64,000 nucleotides of DNA from Bipolaris cookei (taxonomy: Eukaryota; Ascomycota; Dothideomycetes; Pleosporales; Pleosporaceae), in assembly GCA_002286855.1 (NCBI GenBank), contig NRSV01000016.1, positions 62,001-126,000 on the forward strand, written 5' to 3'. Both the position numbers and the translations under genes were made by a program. The notes beneath the pieces are model-generated. The model was not told the origin of the DNA. It searched no databases and was given only the letters and a program-made list of their open reading frames with translations. Numbering within the stretch: position 1 is the stretch's first letter; each line of letters starts with the position of its first letter. Shown piece by piece: positions 32,601-44,332 of the stretch.

Positions 32601-35600
32601 TGGTTTAAGGCCAACAGTCTCAGGTAGAGGACACCATCATGAGATAAGAGATCAATTGTAGATCTAGTATGTCAAACTCAAATATTTTTGATTCATAATC
32701 TAAGAGATGAACCAGAATAAGGCAGTAAGGATCAACTGCTTGCATATATGACTTTAGTGGCGCGAGCCACACTTCCTGCAAGCACACAATATTTAATCCC
32801 ATGTATCAGTTGGAGAACTATTCAAGACTAGCTGGAAAGAAGACACCCATCGCAAGACTTCTCTCCATCCCGATTGTTCCTTCATAGAGCATACGTCACC
32901 AAAAGAGAAGAGCGAGGATCTCCGTCTACCATGTCGTCGTGAGTCAACGCTAGCAAAGCTCAATACACACGAGCCGTCATCTGAGATAGTCTACAAAAAT
33001 TGTTGACTCGAGGGCAGTTACCGCGCTTACCGACCCACCATATCTAGCGCCTCATACTTGCTTGTACCCATCTACAAGGCCGCATGGATGGCCCGACAGA
33101 GCGGCTCCAGGTACGTGGCGGCGCATTAAACGGTACAAATACGCGCCACTGCATGTAGACAAGAAGACGCTCATTGGCCAACGACGACCAGTAATGTTGA
33201 AAATGCGACCGACGCTACTTCAAAATTGATAAACGAGGTTGGGCCGCGACCACCAAAAAAAATCTACGAACTTCGGCGTATATACAGGATGGAGCTTTAC
33301 CTTGTTGGCTGCGGATGGGGTCGAGTCGCATGATCAGAAGATAGATGTTAGTGCTGCATGATTGAAAGGCCAGAAAATAAAAAAATCCCGAAGGGCTATG
33401 CATGCGTAGGCGTATAGGACCCATGCAGGCGTGTGATGCAGTTGCCCTGGCTCGACTAAAGCACGAACCCTCGCCCCAACGTCATTCTTTTGAACAACCA
33501 TTAAAATTCCCACAGAGTACCTTGTAGCTTTGTTTCCCTTGACCCATCCTACCACGTTACCACGTGTGGGTACATCCTGGCAGAACTTAGGTTTGGCTGG
33601 AGGGGACGCGAGGAAAGGCATCGACATGGATTCTTTATTCCATTACCATCCCATGTGCGCGTTTTCCTATGCACGCAATTGCATGTCACATTGCATTTAC
33701 TCCACCTTGCATGGATCAATACCACCGGGTTTAGTAACATTTTCGGTCCAGAACTTGGGCAAGATGGACAGGTTGACCCGATCTTTTTTTATTTCTAAAC
33801 GATCGTCCCTCAATCCCTAAAAAAATGCAGGACTGGTGGGTTTTTTGCAAGTGCGGTACAAAAGTTTCCAAAACGGCGGGTTGGCCAAGGATGACTACGT
33901 AACAGTACGCTCCTGTTCACCCACTTTCTGGCCCCAGTGAAGATCCTTCCCGCGCGGAGGTCAGTTCGCTCGAGCGCATAATGGAATTGTTCTAGGCTTC
34001 TGGTCTATGCAGCTATGTCTGCAATCGAACAGAATATCGTAACATATTCCGCTTTTTGTCGTCAGAGCTTGTTCCCTTTCTTTACAAGTCATGTAAGAAC
34101 TAGAGAGCCGTCCCCGTTCCCGATGCTGACGAGAAAAGCCATAAGATAGAGAAAGAGAGAGAGTGTGGGTGTGTGTGGAACGGCAACGGCCCGCAGCCGG
34201 TGAGCAAATGGGTACTCTGATAATGCACTTTTGAAACGGACCAATTGTGCTTGCTGCTCCATCAGCTCCTTCATGCATCCGGGTCATATGTTAGTCTAGA
34301 CGAGCGTCAGATTCACCACTGATGATGACGCTGACACTCAGAGGCACGTATGCCAAATCCTCCATAGAGCTGGTTGATATCGCGATGCACAAATAAATAG
34401 CGTCATCCAAGAGGAAAAAAAACAGAGTTTATCCTTGAGCCCAACATGCACAGCATCAGGCAAGAAGCAGAAAATAGGAGCATTCTTCGTCTGGCGGCTT
34501 TGCTGCAAGCCACAATTAAATAGGCGTCCTACTTTGGCCTCTGGGGCCAGACGGGTACTAGGCTAACGGCCCCTCGAGTTGCGGGAATACCGCGTTAGTC
34601 GAGTATAATATTATGAGCTAAGGCTGAATGCTTCGGTTACACAGCAGGATAACTGCCGGGTTATGCGCAAGCCGCCTCTACCGCCACCCAACAGGATTGT
34701 GGTGTCCCGAGTCCTTCAAGCCAAGCCTCGGTATGCCGATGTAAGACTGTGGTTGGATTCGGCAGCACCCAACCAGTGAGGGTTCGAGATGACGGAGTGT
34801 CGGTGTGCACTATAGTGATGGGATTACATCGGTTGCCTTGGTTTCAGCCGGGAAGCAGCGTCCGTCAGATTCAACGTCAGGCGTAGCCTACACTACATGC
34901 ATACCAGACGGGCGGGTTCCCATGAGTCTTTTTTTTTGTACTATATGCCCGGCTGTAAGCCTTTGGGTACTAGGGACTTCGGTTAGAGAGAGAGAGAGTA
35001 CAGTCTGAGACAGTGCTAGCATTATTTGTTTACAGGTATTCGGAAAATGGGACTATGTGCGGAAACCATCCGCATATATCGTGCTCTATAAATATGCGCT
35101 AATACTAGAATGAAGCAAGAAGAAGAATTCCGACCAAAGATATTGCAAGAAACAAAATATAGGATGAGAAGCAAGTTGGCCCATTACGCAGTAATAAATG
35201 CATAACTCATCAGGCTCAAGAACTAGAACGCTGGGCCGCTCCTGGAAAAAATCTATACATGCAGGCAGCCCATGTTTGCATGCATAGCCCTCCATCTACA
35301 GTGGATGCTTAGCATACACCTGCTGAACAAGACGAGCTTTGCTTTTATCCAATCGCCAAACTCCTAGCGGGGCCAAGAAGTCAGGCATATTTGCGTAAAT
35401 GGTCGTGTACAAAAAAAGATATTAAACCTTTGGCCGTAATTGCCGCACAAAGCGCGCAAAAGCTCCTTTTCTTTTCCCCCCTCCCCCCCTCCCCCCTCCC
35501 CCCACGAAGCACATGATGCAAGAGGACTGGGCTCATGAGGGAGCGCTAGAGTCGTTCCAGAAGGTTACAATGGTGAGATGTGGCAGGCTGAAAAAAAAAC

Positions 35601-35685
35601 GGGCCGGGTAGTAACGGGGTATATGTCGAACAGAGTATGAAGAAGGGCGGCGTAAAACGTGTATCGGGGAAAGGAGGCTAGCGAT
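29604..35685. other. Six-kilobase region without recognisable genes
   Basis: I inspected both strands and saw no frame with family motifs or sustained coding character, no terminal repeats and no RNA gene. Small features: a GA run at about 34985-35000 and a C-tract array at 35475-35503 that is a G-quadruplex candidate on the minus strand. Multi-exon genes with short exons, like the FKBP gene just downstream, could still be hidden here. Confidence 0.4.
35475..35503 (-). other. G-tract array (G-quadruplex candidate)
   Basis: On the plus strand four runs of five to seven C separated by single T; on the minus strand therefore four G-runs with 1-nt loops. It lies about 180 bp beyond the stop codon of the FKBP-like gene. 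Confidence 0.6.
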
Positions 35686-36770
35686 CTATTCCCCTTTCCT
35701 GTTGATGGACTTGAGTTCAACCTCACTGTCATTTCGTCAGTCTTTCTGATTCGATGCCCCAGCAATTCTGCCGTAATAGTTGACATGGGTAGAGGGACGG
35801 AAGGTGAGCTGTGCGTTGGTCAAGTGAGCAACGCAATTGCAGACACCACGAAGATAGGTGTTGGTGCGCGGAGGCTCTTCCAGAGATGATAAAGAAAAGA
35901 TTGGGTGCTTACAAGATTAATTTTGCATCTGCGGGGATGTGCCCGGGAAAACCACTATGATCAGGACAGTCAGCGATCGCTCCGAGACAAGAAATTGGAA
36001 GCTGCTGATATCCTAGTCATGCCAGGTCGGCGGCTGCAGCGGTATGTTCATTTTGAGGTACACAGAAAACGAAATGTTGAATTTTTGTCCGGACTCCGAG
36101 CCTCGTGGCAGGTGTCGGCCGCAGAAGCGGCCGTGGGAAGCCGGTCGTTCGTTTGATCCCGCGATCGAGCTCATCAAGTATGAAATTCACAAATCGGACT
36201 TACCGAGCGCCATAAGCATAATCACTGTAATACATATGATGTTAACAAAAACACATGCAAGTCGGGGCATATGTATCTGCAAAGGATACTTACGATGTGA
36301 TTTTGAGGATTGCTACCTCACCCAACGACATGGGGGGGATATCCTCGGACCCTAAGATACCCTCATCCCAGCCTGCATGTTGGAGTCAGTTGACGTGCAC
36401 ACTTCAACTTGCTATTTGGCATGTGTGGAGCGGACTGGTTAGGATTGCAAGGCGCATACCTCGGATGACTCGTCCTGCGCCGATTAGAGTCGTGAGATCG
36501 CCTCGACCTACTGATGTGTCGAATCTGGCATTTTGGTTAGCAGGATACCCCAAGTCCATATGAAGGCGTCCACGTTGCCAGTCTACTTACTGTGTTCCCT
36601 TGTTGTCTGGTGCTTCGTCATCGTACAACCATCCTGCAACCCGGGTTAGGTTTTGACATTGACGTGTGGATGCTGGTAGCAGTACCGGTGTATTCAACGC
36701 AAATCTCGTCGTGCTTCTTGGGGAAGTCTGTTCCATTGCCTGGTTTGGCAATAATCTTCTCGACACCCAT
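35686..36770 (-). CDS. FKBP12-type peptidyl-prolyl isomerase, divergent or decaying
   Basis: Seven proposed minus-strand exons: 36770-36686, 36633-36591, 36524-36460, 36372-36294, 36224-36204, 36093-36064, 35725-35686; 120 aa. The first five join cleanly with consensus splice sites to give MGVEKIIAKPGNGTDFPKKH, VEYTGWLYDD, QFDTSVGRGDL, RVIRGWDEGI, PPMSLGE and DYAYGAR, unmistakably FKBP. The last exon gives EVELKSINRKGE, the usual C-terminus. The piece between them (exon 6) is weakly supported and skips the expected GFPxLIPP flap; the last intron is long (338 nt). Family role: cis-trans prolyl isomerase and receptor for FK506 and rapamycin. Either an exon has been missed, or the flap has been deleted and the protein has lost part of its ligand pocket. 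None of the exons is long enough to be seen as a single open frame. Confidence 0.75.
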
Positions 36771-38941
36771 AGTGTAAAAAAAATGTGCTATGCTCGTGTG
36801 TGGCGTTGAGAGGCGCAAGTATGTTGTAACGGGCGGAATGCTAGCGTGGACAAAAAAAGTTGAACGTTGGTCAAGTTTAGATAGAAGAAAAAAAGGAGCT
36901 ATCGAAGTGCAGAAAACAAGAAGTGCGTGAGGAAGCGGACAAGATGAAGATTTAATAGCAGGCGCAAGGCGTGGTGGTGCTTTAAGGAAGATGCTCCGTG
37001 TATGCTTTGGCAAAAAAGCTTAGGCTTAATGAATGGTCTTTGCTTTGACAAGAAAAAAAGTAGTCCGGGGGTTTGCAGCACAGCTGTGGGATAGATTGGT
37101 CTGCTCCGATCCGTCCAGCATATCCTTTAGCCCCCCCTTCGCATACGCATCCGTTCCACAGCTTCGGCTCGAAGGTAATTGTGGGCTACGAACCACAGCC
37201 GCCATCAAAACCTGACTGTCTCCCGGGGAATCCTACCCGACGCTCGAGCCGTTTTGGATGTCAGAAGTTTGTAAGGTTGGTCTAGCCCTTTGAATGCGTT
37301 CGTCATCTGCAACATCCTAGCTGACACGCGATGTGGGCTCCACATCTAACATGGTCGATGGTTGTACTCGTTCTCAACTTTTCCGCGACTACCGAGCAGT
37401 ATGACAGTTTTCCAACACTGCCGTTTGCCCTGCGACGCCGCGGCTGACCCTCCATCCACGCGGAAGAAAAAAAAACAAGACATTCAAAATTATTTTTGGG
37501 CCGTGATGGGATGAGGAATGGTTTTGAGGATATGACCAATTAGGATGGTGGGAACAAAAGGAAGCAAGGGTGGGACAAAGGGTACTTTAGTGGGGGTGCA
37601 ATGCTACATTGTCAAAGGCCGCGACGTGTGGCGACTGTCACCACGAAGACGCCCTTCGTCACAAAGAATGCACGGCACGACTCTAAAACCTTAATCTCGC
37701 ATGGAGGAACGGAGAGATGCGCGCAAAAAAAAAAGGCCGATACTGTACCTCTCCAGAAAGTCGCACGACCTGAACAAAAAGGAAAAGCGCCTCTAAACGC
37801 CGTAAGGCTAAGTGGTTGACGAATAAGCTACTACCGCAAGTTGTACAGGATGTGATTCGGCAGCCAAACCCGCACCAGCGCGAGTCCCCCTGACTACTCG
37901 TGGCCCGAAAAGGCAACTGGCGGTTTTGTAGTATTTAGTATATTCAGAGTGAACAAGGCTAACATGGATTTAGGGAAATGCAGGACCGTTTGCTAAAAAG
38001 CAATGTTCGGTCCTTCACGGGGCCATTGGCCGTCTTACTTACGTGTACTAGACTAGTTCAATACGCAACCACCCATGGCCTTATGAATCCAGCGTTTATG
38101 TATCCCAGCCTGGAGTGACGAACACAATGGCTCATTGTCATTGTTAGCATGAACCGATGTGCCGACCCAAAATTCCTTTGTCGAAACCGTGAAGCCAAGG
38201 GGCCCAACAAACCCTAATCATCTCGCGGGTGGCATATCTCTTGAGATTTGCCAATCACAGTAGAAGCGGCAGCACTGCCGGTTGCCGTGCGGTGCTAGAC
38301 CCACCCGGGGAACAATCATGTTTGTAGCGTCTGGCGTTGCAAAACAGCCAAATGCGGAGCAGCGGGCTATCGTGCTTCTCGCGGCAAACGCGAAATTCAC
38401 ATCCCTGAAGAAAAAAACGAGGCACGGGTGGCGTGGGGCTGAAGAGCAATTGCCATAGCCATTACACGTGGTCTTTTCGACCGTGCCTTTGCCATGGCCT
38501 TCTCCAGCCCGCCTTGTAACCTTCGGTCAAGACGATCTTTAGCCCTGTGCACTGAGTCGGGAGCCCAACGATACGGTCCGGGAGCAATCCACTCTTTGTA
38601 TTGGCTAGACGAGGTGCGCTTGCAGTGGCGGCTGAGTCGTGGAGAAGTGATCACCCCCACGCATATGGAGTGCAGCATCGTGAACATTAAGCACGTGGCC
38701 AAACTCAAGCTACAGGACAGGTGCTAAACCACTTGTAGCCAGCAAAAATACGAGCCGACGATTGTCATCTCCAACATGTCCAATGAAAAGGTTGCGCATT
38801 GTTTGTAATGTAGGTACCCTAAAACCACCGTTGTACAAGGTTCCGCAAGGCTATTGCTCCGGTCGTAAGACCCGCAACATTCAGCATAAGAGCGAACCTC
38901 GTCAGCGGCGCTCCAAAAGTCGGACCATGACGAAGCCAACT
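36771..38941. other. Intergenic region between FKBP-like gene and HIS2
   Basis: About 2.2 kb. Contains several A-runs. No coding frame with support on either strand. It should include the FKBP promoter and the HIS2 3' flank. Confidence 0.4.
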
Positions 38942-39914
38942 TCAGTTTGGTTTTTCCCAAAACGGCAACTGGACCAGGTCGGTCAGAGCAATGCTGGCAA
39001 AGCGAGTGCCTTTGCCTTGCTCGGTCCGCTCGACATAGTGTATGCGGTCAATCCCTACAGTCTGGATGAAGGCAAGGAGCCGCGCATAGTTTGTACCAAT
39101 ATGATCGATTCCATGGCTGTCTTCAGACATGACGAAACCACCTCGCATGCGAAGGAACATCTATAAACAACCCCAAGTCAGTTCAGCTCGCGGCCGAGCT
39201 CGGGCAGATGGCGGTGTGACTGACCTGACATATTGGCAAGCACGGATACGGCTCGGCCAGACCTTTGCGCAACCCGGCAGAGTTGAGTTCGAGCAGACCG
39301 CCATATGAAGCAATGAATTCCAGGTTTCGCTCAATCTTTTGCCAAACACCAGCCATGCCTTTGAACCCATCGTCGCGATGATCGCTCAGCAGACGGATGA
39401 GGTCAAGGTGCCCGACGACTGGGGGTCGCAGCGCCTCCAGCATCTCCAATTGAGAATCGAAATAGTCTTCAAACAGCCTCTCGTCTGTCCCGCCCGCCTT
39501 ATCCCTAGCCTGCTCGTACGTCTTGCGGTCGTAGTCGATGGGTATCGTATGAACATGGTGGACAGAGCCCATGAAAAAGTCAAACGGATATTTTTCGCGG
39601 ACGCTCCGAATCAGCTCCAGGGTCGACGGACGAATCCATTCTGATTCAAAGCCAATCAGGATCTGTATCTGGCTCGAGTATTTCTCTCTCAGCCGGTTGG
39701 CCTCAACAATGAAGTCGTCGAATAGCTTGGCAAGGCTCTCAACCGTATGCAACTCAGCTTCTCCAGGGTAGAAGTCTTCAATTGGCCGAGGTATATGCTC
39801 TGTTAGCGCAAAGGTATGGAAGCCTTTGGCTATGGCTGCTTGGATGACTTGTTCGAGCGTGTCCTTTGCATGGCTGCAGAACTGGCCAGAGTGACTATGA
39901 TGTGAGTATGGCAT
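38942..39914 (-). CDS. HIS2: Histidinol-phosphatase (PHP family)
   Basis: Two exons, 39914-39225 and 39160-38942; 302 aa. Seen: the PHP metal-binding start MPYSHHSHSGQFC, ALTEHIPR, GFESEWI, FFMGSVHHV, GHLDLIRL and, in exon 2, GGFVMSEDSHGIDHIGTNY, which provides the last metal ligands, ending PFWEKPN. Reaction: dephosphorylates L-histidinol phosphate to L-histidinol, the penultimate step of histidine synthesis. The intron (39161-39224, 64 nt) is GT-AG and keeps frame. The frame is open upstream to 40049, but 39914 is chosen because the PHP motif immediately follows it. A TGACTC core lies at 39962-39967, 48 bp upstream of the start, a possible general amino-acid control (Gcn4/CPC1) site. Confidence 0.94.
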
Positions 39915-40698
39915 GTTGGGTTTATGTCGCGGTTGAGCTTCTGGGTTGGGAAAATGTAATGTGACTCGACGTTGTACCAAGACGCGTTCTCCTATCAAAC
40001 GCCACCGGACTAAAGAATGCGCAACATAATTCAACGTGACAGGAGACAACCTGATATAGGTGCTTTACAGACTGGCCGCGTACTTGGTAGCCGTGCCTCG
40101 GGTCTCTTCCCGCATGTGGTCGCCGTCGCGAAGAGAAGCGTGGTGTAATCCTCCAACGCCGATTCGTTAGTTTCGTTCGGCATGTGGGTTGACATCGCTC
40201 CGAGGTATCTGACTTCCGTGCCACATCAATCCATGTATCGTGACCGTGTTGCAATCCGGGATATGGTTGTATGAACAATACAAGTCAATCTCAAGTTTAA
40301 AGGTATACGAGAAAAATATGAGCTAGCACTACGTATCCATGGCTAATCGAAAACAGACTCTGTTGGATCACCCCGCGTCCTTGGTGAAATCTGTCCTTGA
40401 GCCAGAGGATACTACGCTACAGCTGTCACATCTAGTCTACCAAAAAAAGTAGAATCATACTAGGATTCATACTATAAGAATTTAAATTGCTATTGGAAGG
40501 GGTGTTCGCGTTTACCAAGAGTGTATGAGCCATCAGCCGTTGGAATAGAAGAAAGCCGTTCAAATTGAACAACTCGTCACAACTCAACAAAAAAGAAAGA
40601 AAGAAAGAGAGAGAGAAAGAGAGAGAGAGAAAGAGAGAGAGAGAAAGACCAGCACCTCATAACCCCAAACCCTCCATCTTCCAACCCCACCCATCAAA
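39915..40698. other. Divergent promoter region of HIS2 and the cyclotransferase gene
   Basis: No gene is seen. It contains a possible Gcn4-type TGACTC site at 39962-39967 and a GA/AAAG purine tract at 40590-40650 just upstream of the plus-strand gene. Confidence 0.5.
40590..40650 (+). repeat. GA/AAAG purine microsatellite
   Basis: An interrupted run of AAAG and GA units, directly upstream of the cyclotransferase-like start and probably within its promoter or 5' UTR. Confidence 0.85.
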
Positions 40699-41364
40699 AT
40701 GTCCACCATCACCACCACCACCACCAAATCCCCAACCTTGTACTTCGGCTATGGCTCCAACCTCTGGCTCCACCAAATGTCCACCCGCTGCCCCTCATCC
40801 ACCTACCTCGGCATCGCCCGCCTAGACAACTACAAGTGGATCATCAACGAACGTGGCTACGCCAACATTGTCGAAGTCTCCCCTTCCCCACCCACTACCC
40901 AGACTCAAACCCCATCCTCCACCACTCCGCCCTCAAGCAGTCCCTCCAACCACGTCTACGGCCTAATCTTCTCCCTCACATCCCCCGACGAATCCCGCCT
41001 CGACAAAAACGAAGGCGTACCCCAAGCCTATACAAAGGAATACCTCCCTTGCTCCTTCTGGCCCGGTACTTCTGACCGCAAAATCGACATTGCGGAACCA
41101 CCCAGCGAAACAGATAAGCAAGTACTGGTGTATATAGATAGGAGGCGGGTTACGCCGGGGGAGCCAAGAGAGGAGTATGTGTATAGGATGAATCGGGGGA
41201 TAGAAGATGCGGTGAGGTGTGGGGTTCCGGAGGAGTATGTTAGTGGGGTTATGAGGGGGTTTATTCCCGAGGATGGTGGTGGTGAGAGAGGAGGGGAGGG
41301 GATGGGGGAGTATGCTAAGAGGCAGGCTGCTGAGTTTAGAGATGAGAGTGGGGTTATTGAATAG
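40699..41364 (+). CDS. Gamma-glutamylcyclotransferase-like (AIG2/GGCT fold) protein
   Basis: Single exon, 221 aa. Seen: the diagnostic glycine-rich YFGYGSNLW at residues about 15-23 after a Thr-rich N-terminus; then LDNYKWIINERGYANIVEV, VYGLIFSLTSPDESRLDKNEG and VLVYIDRRR, as in the gamma-glutamyl cyclotransferase superfamily. A Pro/Ser/Thr insertion (about 65-90) interrupts the domain, and the C-terminus is Gly/Glu-rich. Family reaction: release of 5-oxoproline from gamma-glutamyl compounds, linked to glutathione turnover, though many fungal members are uncharacterised. The acidic residue after DKNEGVP is a candidate catalytic Glu. Codon composition changes markedly from C-rich in the first half to G/A-rich in the second. 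Confidence 0.85.
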   Translation: MSTITTTTTKSPTLYFGYGSNLWLHQMSTRCPSSTYLGIARLDNYKWIINERGYANIVEVSPSPPTTQTQTPSSTTPPSSSPSNHVYGLIFSLTSPDESRLDKNEGVPQAYTKEYLPCSFWPGTSDRKIDIAEPPSETDKQVLVYIDRRRVTPGEPREEYVYRMNRGIEDAVRCGVPEEYVSGVMRGFIPEDGGGERGGEGMGEYAKRQAAEFRDESGVIE

Positions 41365-41678
41365 CAGAGTTGGGAGTGGTTATCCTTGTGTGTACGAGGA
41401 ATTGTCCAAGAGAGCAAAACATTTCGTCATAATACGACTACTCATTCATACCAAGACTACTAAACTATACTCTGTTAGCAACGGGACCCTGCTCTTGACA
41501 AAAGCCAATACCGAGACAACCCCCCCCCTATGACACTGTATCTATCCATTCTCCCCCTCTTTCCCTTCTACATTCGTCCTCATCTTACCAACTCCACCTA
41601 CATCGACATGCCTCTACAGCTCCTCACGAGCCCGACGGTAGCTGGCCTAATCACCACAACGCATCAGCTAGGGAGGAC
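41365..41678. other. Convergent 3' region
   Basis: 3' flanks of the cyclotransferase-like and BAR-protein genes, with a short C-run at 41521-41528. No gene is seen. Confidence 0.5.
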
Positions 41679-42927
41679 CTAAAAGTCAGACGACTGGTGT
41701 CTACGCACCTCCTGTTCAACCTGCAGTTGTTCAACAACGGGTGCCAGCTCAGATAGAATCTCGTATGCCTTCTTGTGGTACTCGAGTTGGGCAGCGATGA
41801 GGTCAGCAAGGTTGCGGAGTGGTTCCGGAGTGTCGAGGACCTGTTTGTAAGAAAAAAGAGAAAAAAAAGTCAGTATATGTATATCAGACCAAAATAGTTC
41901 ACAGCTTACATTCTTCATGACACCCACAGCCTCTTCAGTCTGGCCAACAAACTCGTCCTCGGCCTGCTCAATCTTTGCTCTTGCCTCTTCGGTCAAATCG
42001 TCATCCAGATTGTCCTTCTTGGCGGGTTGACCAGGGAGCGTAAAAGCAGGTCCTCTGACATTGGCCTTGGTTGCATCAAGTGTCAGCCGCGAGTTTTCAA
42101 CAGCTTTGCGGGCGCGTGTGGCAAACTGAATGTTGGTGTTGAGCGTAGTACTCCACCCAGCCAAGAAGCGGCTCTGAATCTGAGCGTCCTGTGCCAGACG
42201 TGCCTCGCCAACTTTTTCACTGGCAATGGCATACTTCTCGAGGGCAGTAGCCAGCGGGTCCTCGCCTGAAGATGTTTGCTCAGAAGTGAGCATGTGCGAG
42301 GCATTCAGGGCGGCACGGGCAACAGCATGACTGAAAGTCTTGGGCTGGGGCTTTGCGGAGGGAGGGGCAGTAAGAGCCGCCTGGGCTTCGGCGGGGGAGG
42401 TGGCGCTCGAGAGTAGATTGACCTTTTCTGCGACGGTTCGGCCGAGGTCGTTAAAGGACTCGCGGATGTTGGCTGGGTAGTCGTAGGCTTCGTTTGTGTA
42501 TTGTGAACTAGGCAGTCAGGATATGGTTTCTAGGCGGGATATGGGGCGTTGTACGTGACCTGGAGCATAGTCGTGTGCACTTTTTTCAGCGCATCAACTC
42601 GCTTCTCGAGCTCAATGTAGTCCGGAGGCAGTTGAGTCTGTCATGAGCCGTGTTAATGGTGTACTTTGCTACAGCGCGGATACCCTCGTGAGATATCACA
42701 GGGACTCAATCGGAACGCTGCGCACCTTGTCCTCGACATTTCCAACCTGCTCCTTGACATATTGCTGTGTTCGGGCAGCCCAGGGGGTAAAGGTAGCGCT
42801 GTAGCAACCGTGTCAGTCCAAGTGTTCCTATCTGGTGCCGGGGTGCAAGTAAGCGGCGAGGGGGGGCGTGGGGCTGTACGTACGAAATGTTCTTTCCGAA
42901 CGCCGAGATCTTGCCAAGGTTTTCCAT
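41679..42927 (-). CDS. Gvp36-like BAR-domain protein
   Basis: Five exons on the minus strand: 42927-42884, 42798-42726, 42637-42555, 42507-41910, 41840-41679; 319 aa. Seen: MENLGKISAFGKNI, then FTPWAARTQQYVKEQVG, PPDYIELEKRVDALKKVHTT, YDYPANIRESFNDLGRTVAE and long heptad-rich helices up to LADLIAAQLEYHKKAYEIL, matching the helical BAR-domain proteins of the yeast Gvp36 type. Family role: a peripheral membrane-curvature protein of Golgi and endosomal vesicles, involved in endocytic traffic. There is no SH3 domain at the C-terminus, unlike Rvs167. All introns are GT-AG (51-88 nt) and frame is kept throughout. The short first exons are supported by continuity with the family N-terminus. Confidence 0.85.
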
Positions 42928-44332
42928 TGTGATGTAGCGAGGTTACGGTATATCAAGACTCTGGTCGTGGTTGTTGTCGAGGGCGGGGCGTGGCTGTTGT
43001 CGTGCTCTTACGACTTTCATGTGTCTCCGCCGCCGTTGCTGTCAGGGCGGCGCATGAGCCCTGCATTGCACTAGTCCTGTTTGGGATCATATTAACCCTT
43101 TGCCTGGACAAGTACTATATAACGTATGTGTTTTTCCTCGATACATGGGTTGAGCTGTATACAACTTCAGACAGAGAATCTGAAAAAGTATTCATTTTCA
43201 TCTTGGTACCATTCTCCCAAAAGTATACTCGGCTATCGTGCTGTATGTGCTTCATAAAAAACACCATTCCCTACTCAGCATGGGATGCTATTGTGAGTTC
43301 CACTAAAAGATGCCTTGTAAAAAAAAGACACTTCGATAAAAGATCAGCACGCCACAGGAGAAACGTATACATATTTGGCCCCACTAGTTGTCTCACTACC
43401 GCCCTATAGCAGGAAATGATACGGGTGTCATCTAGACCGCATGCAAATGTCTGAAACTGCATTACTGACCAAATGCAGTTCCGATCAACACTCTGCAGCT
43501 AGATGCGGTGCCATGTAAGAGGGAGGAGGGATTGCGCCATGAATAATGTCCTTGAGTACTAGAAACACAAAGCCATGGGGTGATTAGTAGCCATCACATG
43601 CAAGCTTAGGACTTTGAATCCTTCGTCAATATGCTTTTGATTGTTCACGGTTACTGATGCCGTGCAAATGCCTCACAGCCCTTCATGTTCCATGAACAGC
43701 GACCACACGTGGAGGCATCTTATGCCTTGCATCTGGATTCTGCGCACACTGCCATCCGCCGCGCGAGTCATCCTCCTCATGCCTGTGAATAAACTTTCCA
43801 TGCCCATGCCCATGCATGTACATGATGCTTGGCCTCTCCGTACTCGCAATCTGGTAGGTAGGGAACCTCCAACACCCGATCACCGTCCGATGTTAAAACT
43901 AACGTGCGCCCCAGCATGACCTGCAGCAGTCACACCGCATAAGTGGACCCCGCTTTCGCTCCGTTCTTCCTTTTCTGTAGTGAGCTTCCCGGGGGATCGT
44001 GGCCCTGAGATGTGATACCAAGGCAAGCCATTGCATTTCGCCCACGCAAGCCCAGTTGCACTTGCCAGTCAGGGTGTGACAGGACGCCTCTCAGAAAACA
44101 GCACCGGCGGTATAACTCCGGAAAGACCAGAAGAGTAGAGTGTTTCAGGTAGAACATGTTCTCTATTGTGATATACACGGGTGCTGCATCAAGAGACATG
44201 GGCAGACCGATAAGCGTCTTTTGGTACCAACAAAACATGCGCCCTCCCCCCTTTACACCCCCCCACCCCCCCCCCAATTTCTTCATTGCAAGCGTCTTCA
44301 TAGCGCAGGTAGCTCCATGCGAGTAAGCCACG
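42928..44332. other. Gene-poor stretch between BAR-protein and transcription-factor genes
   Basis: About 1.4 kb without a supported gene. A cytosine-rich stretch (44240-44277) lies immediately beyond the transcription-factor stop codon and would be G-rich in that transcript's 3' region. Confidence 0.45.
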
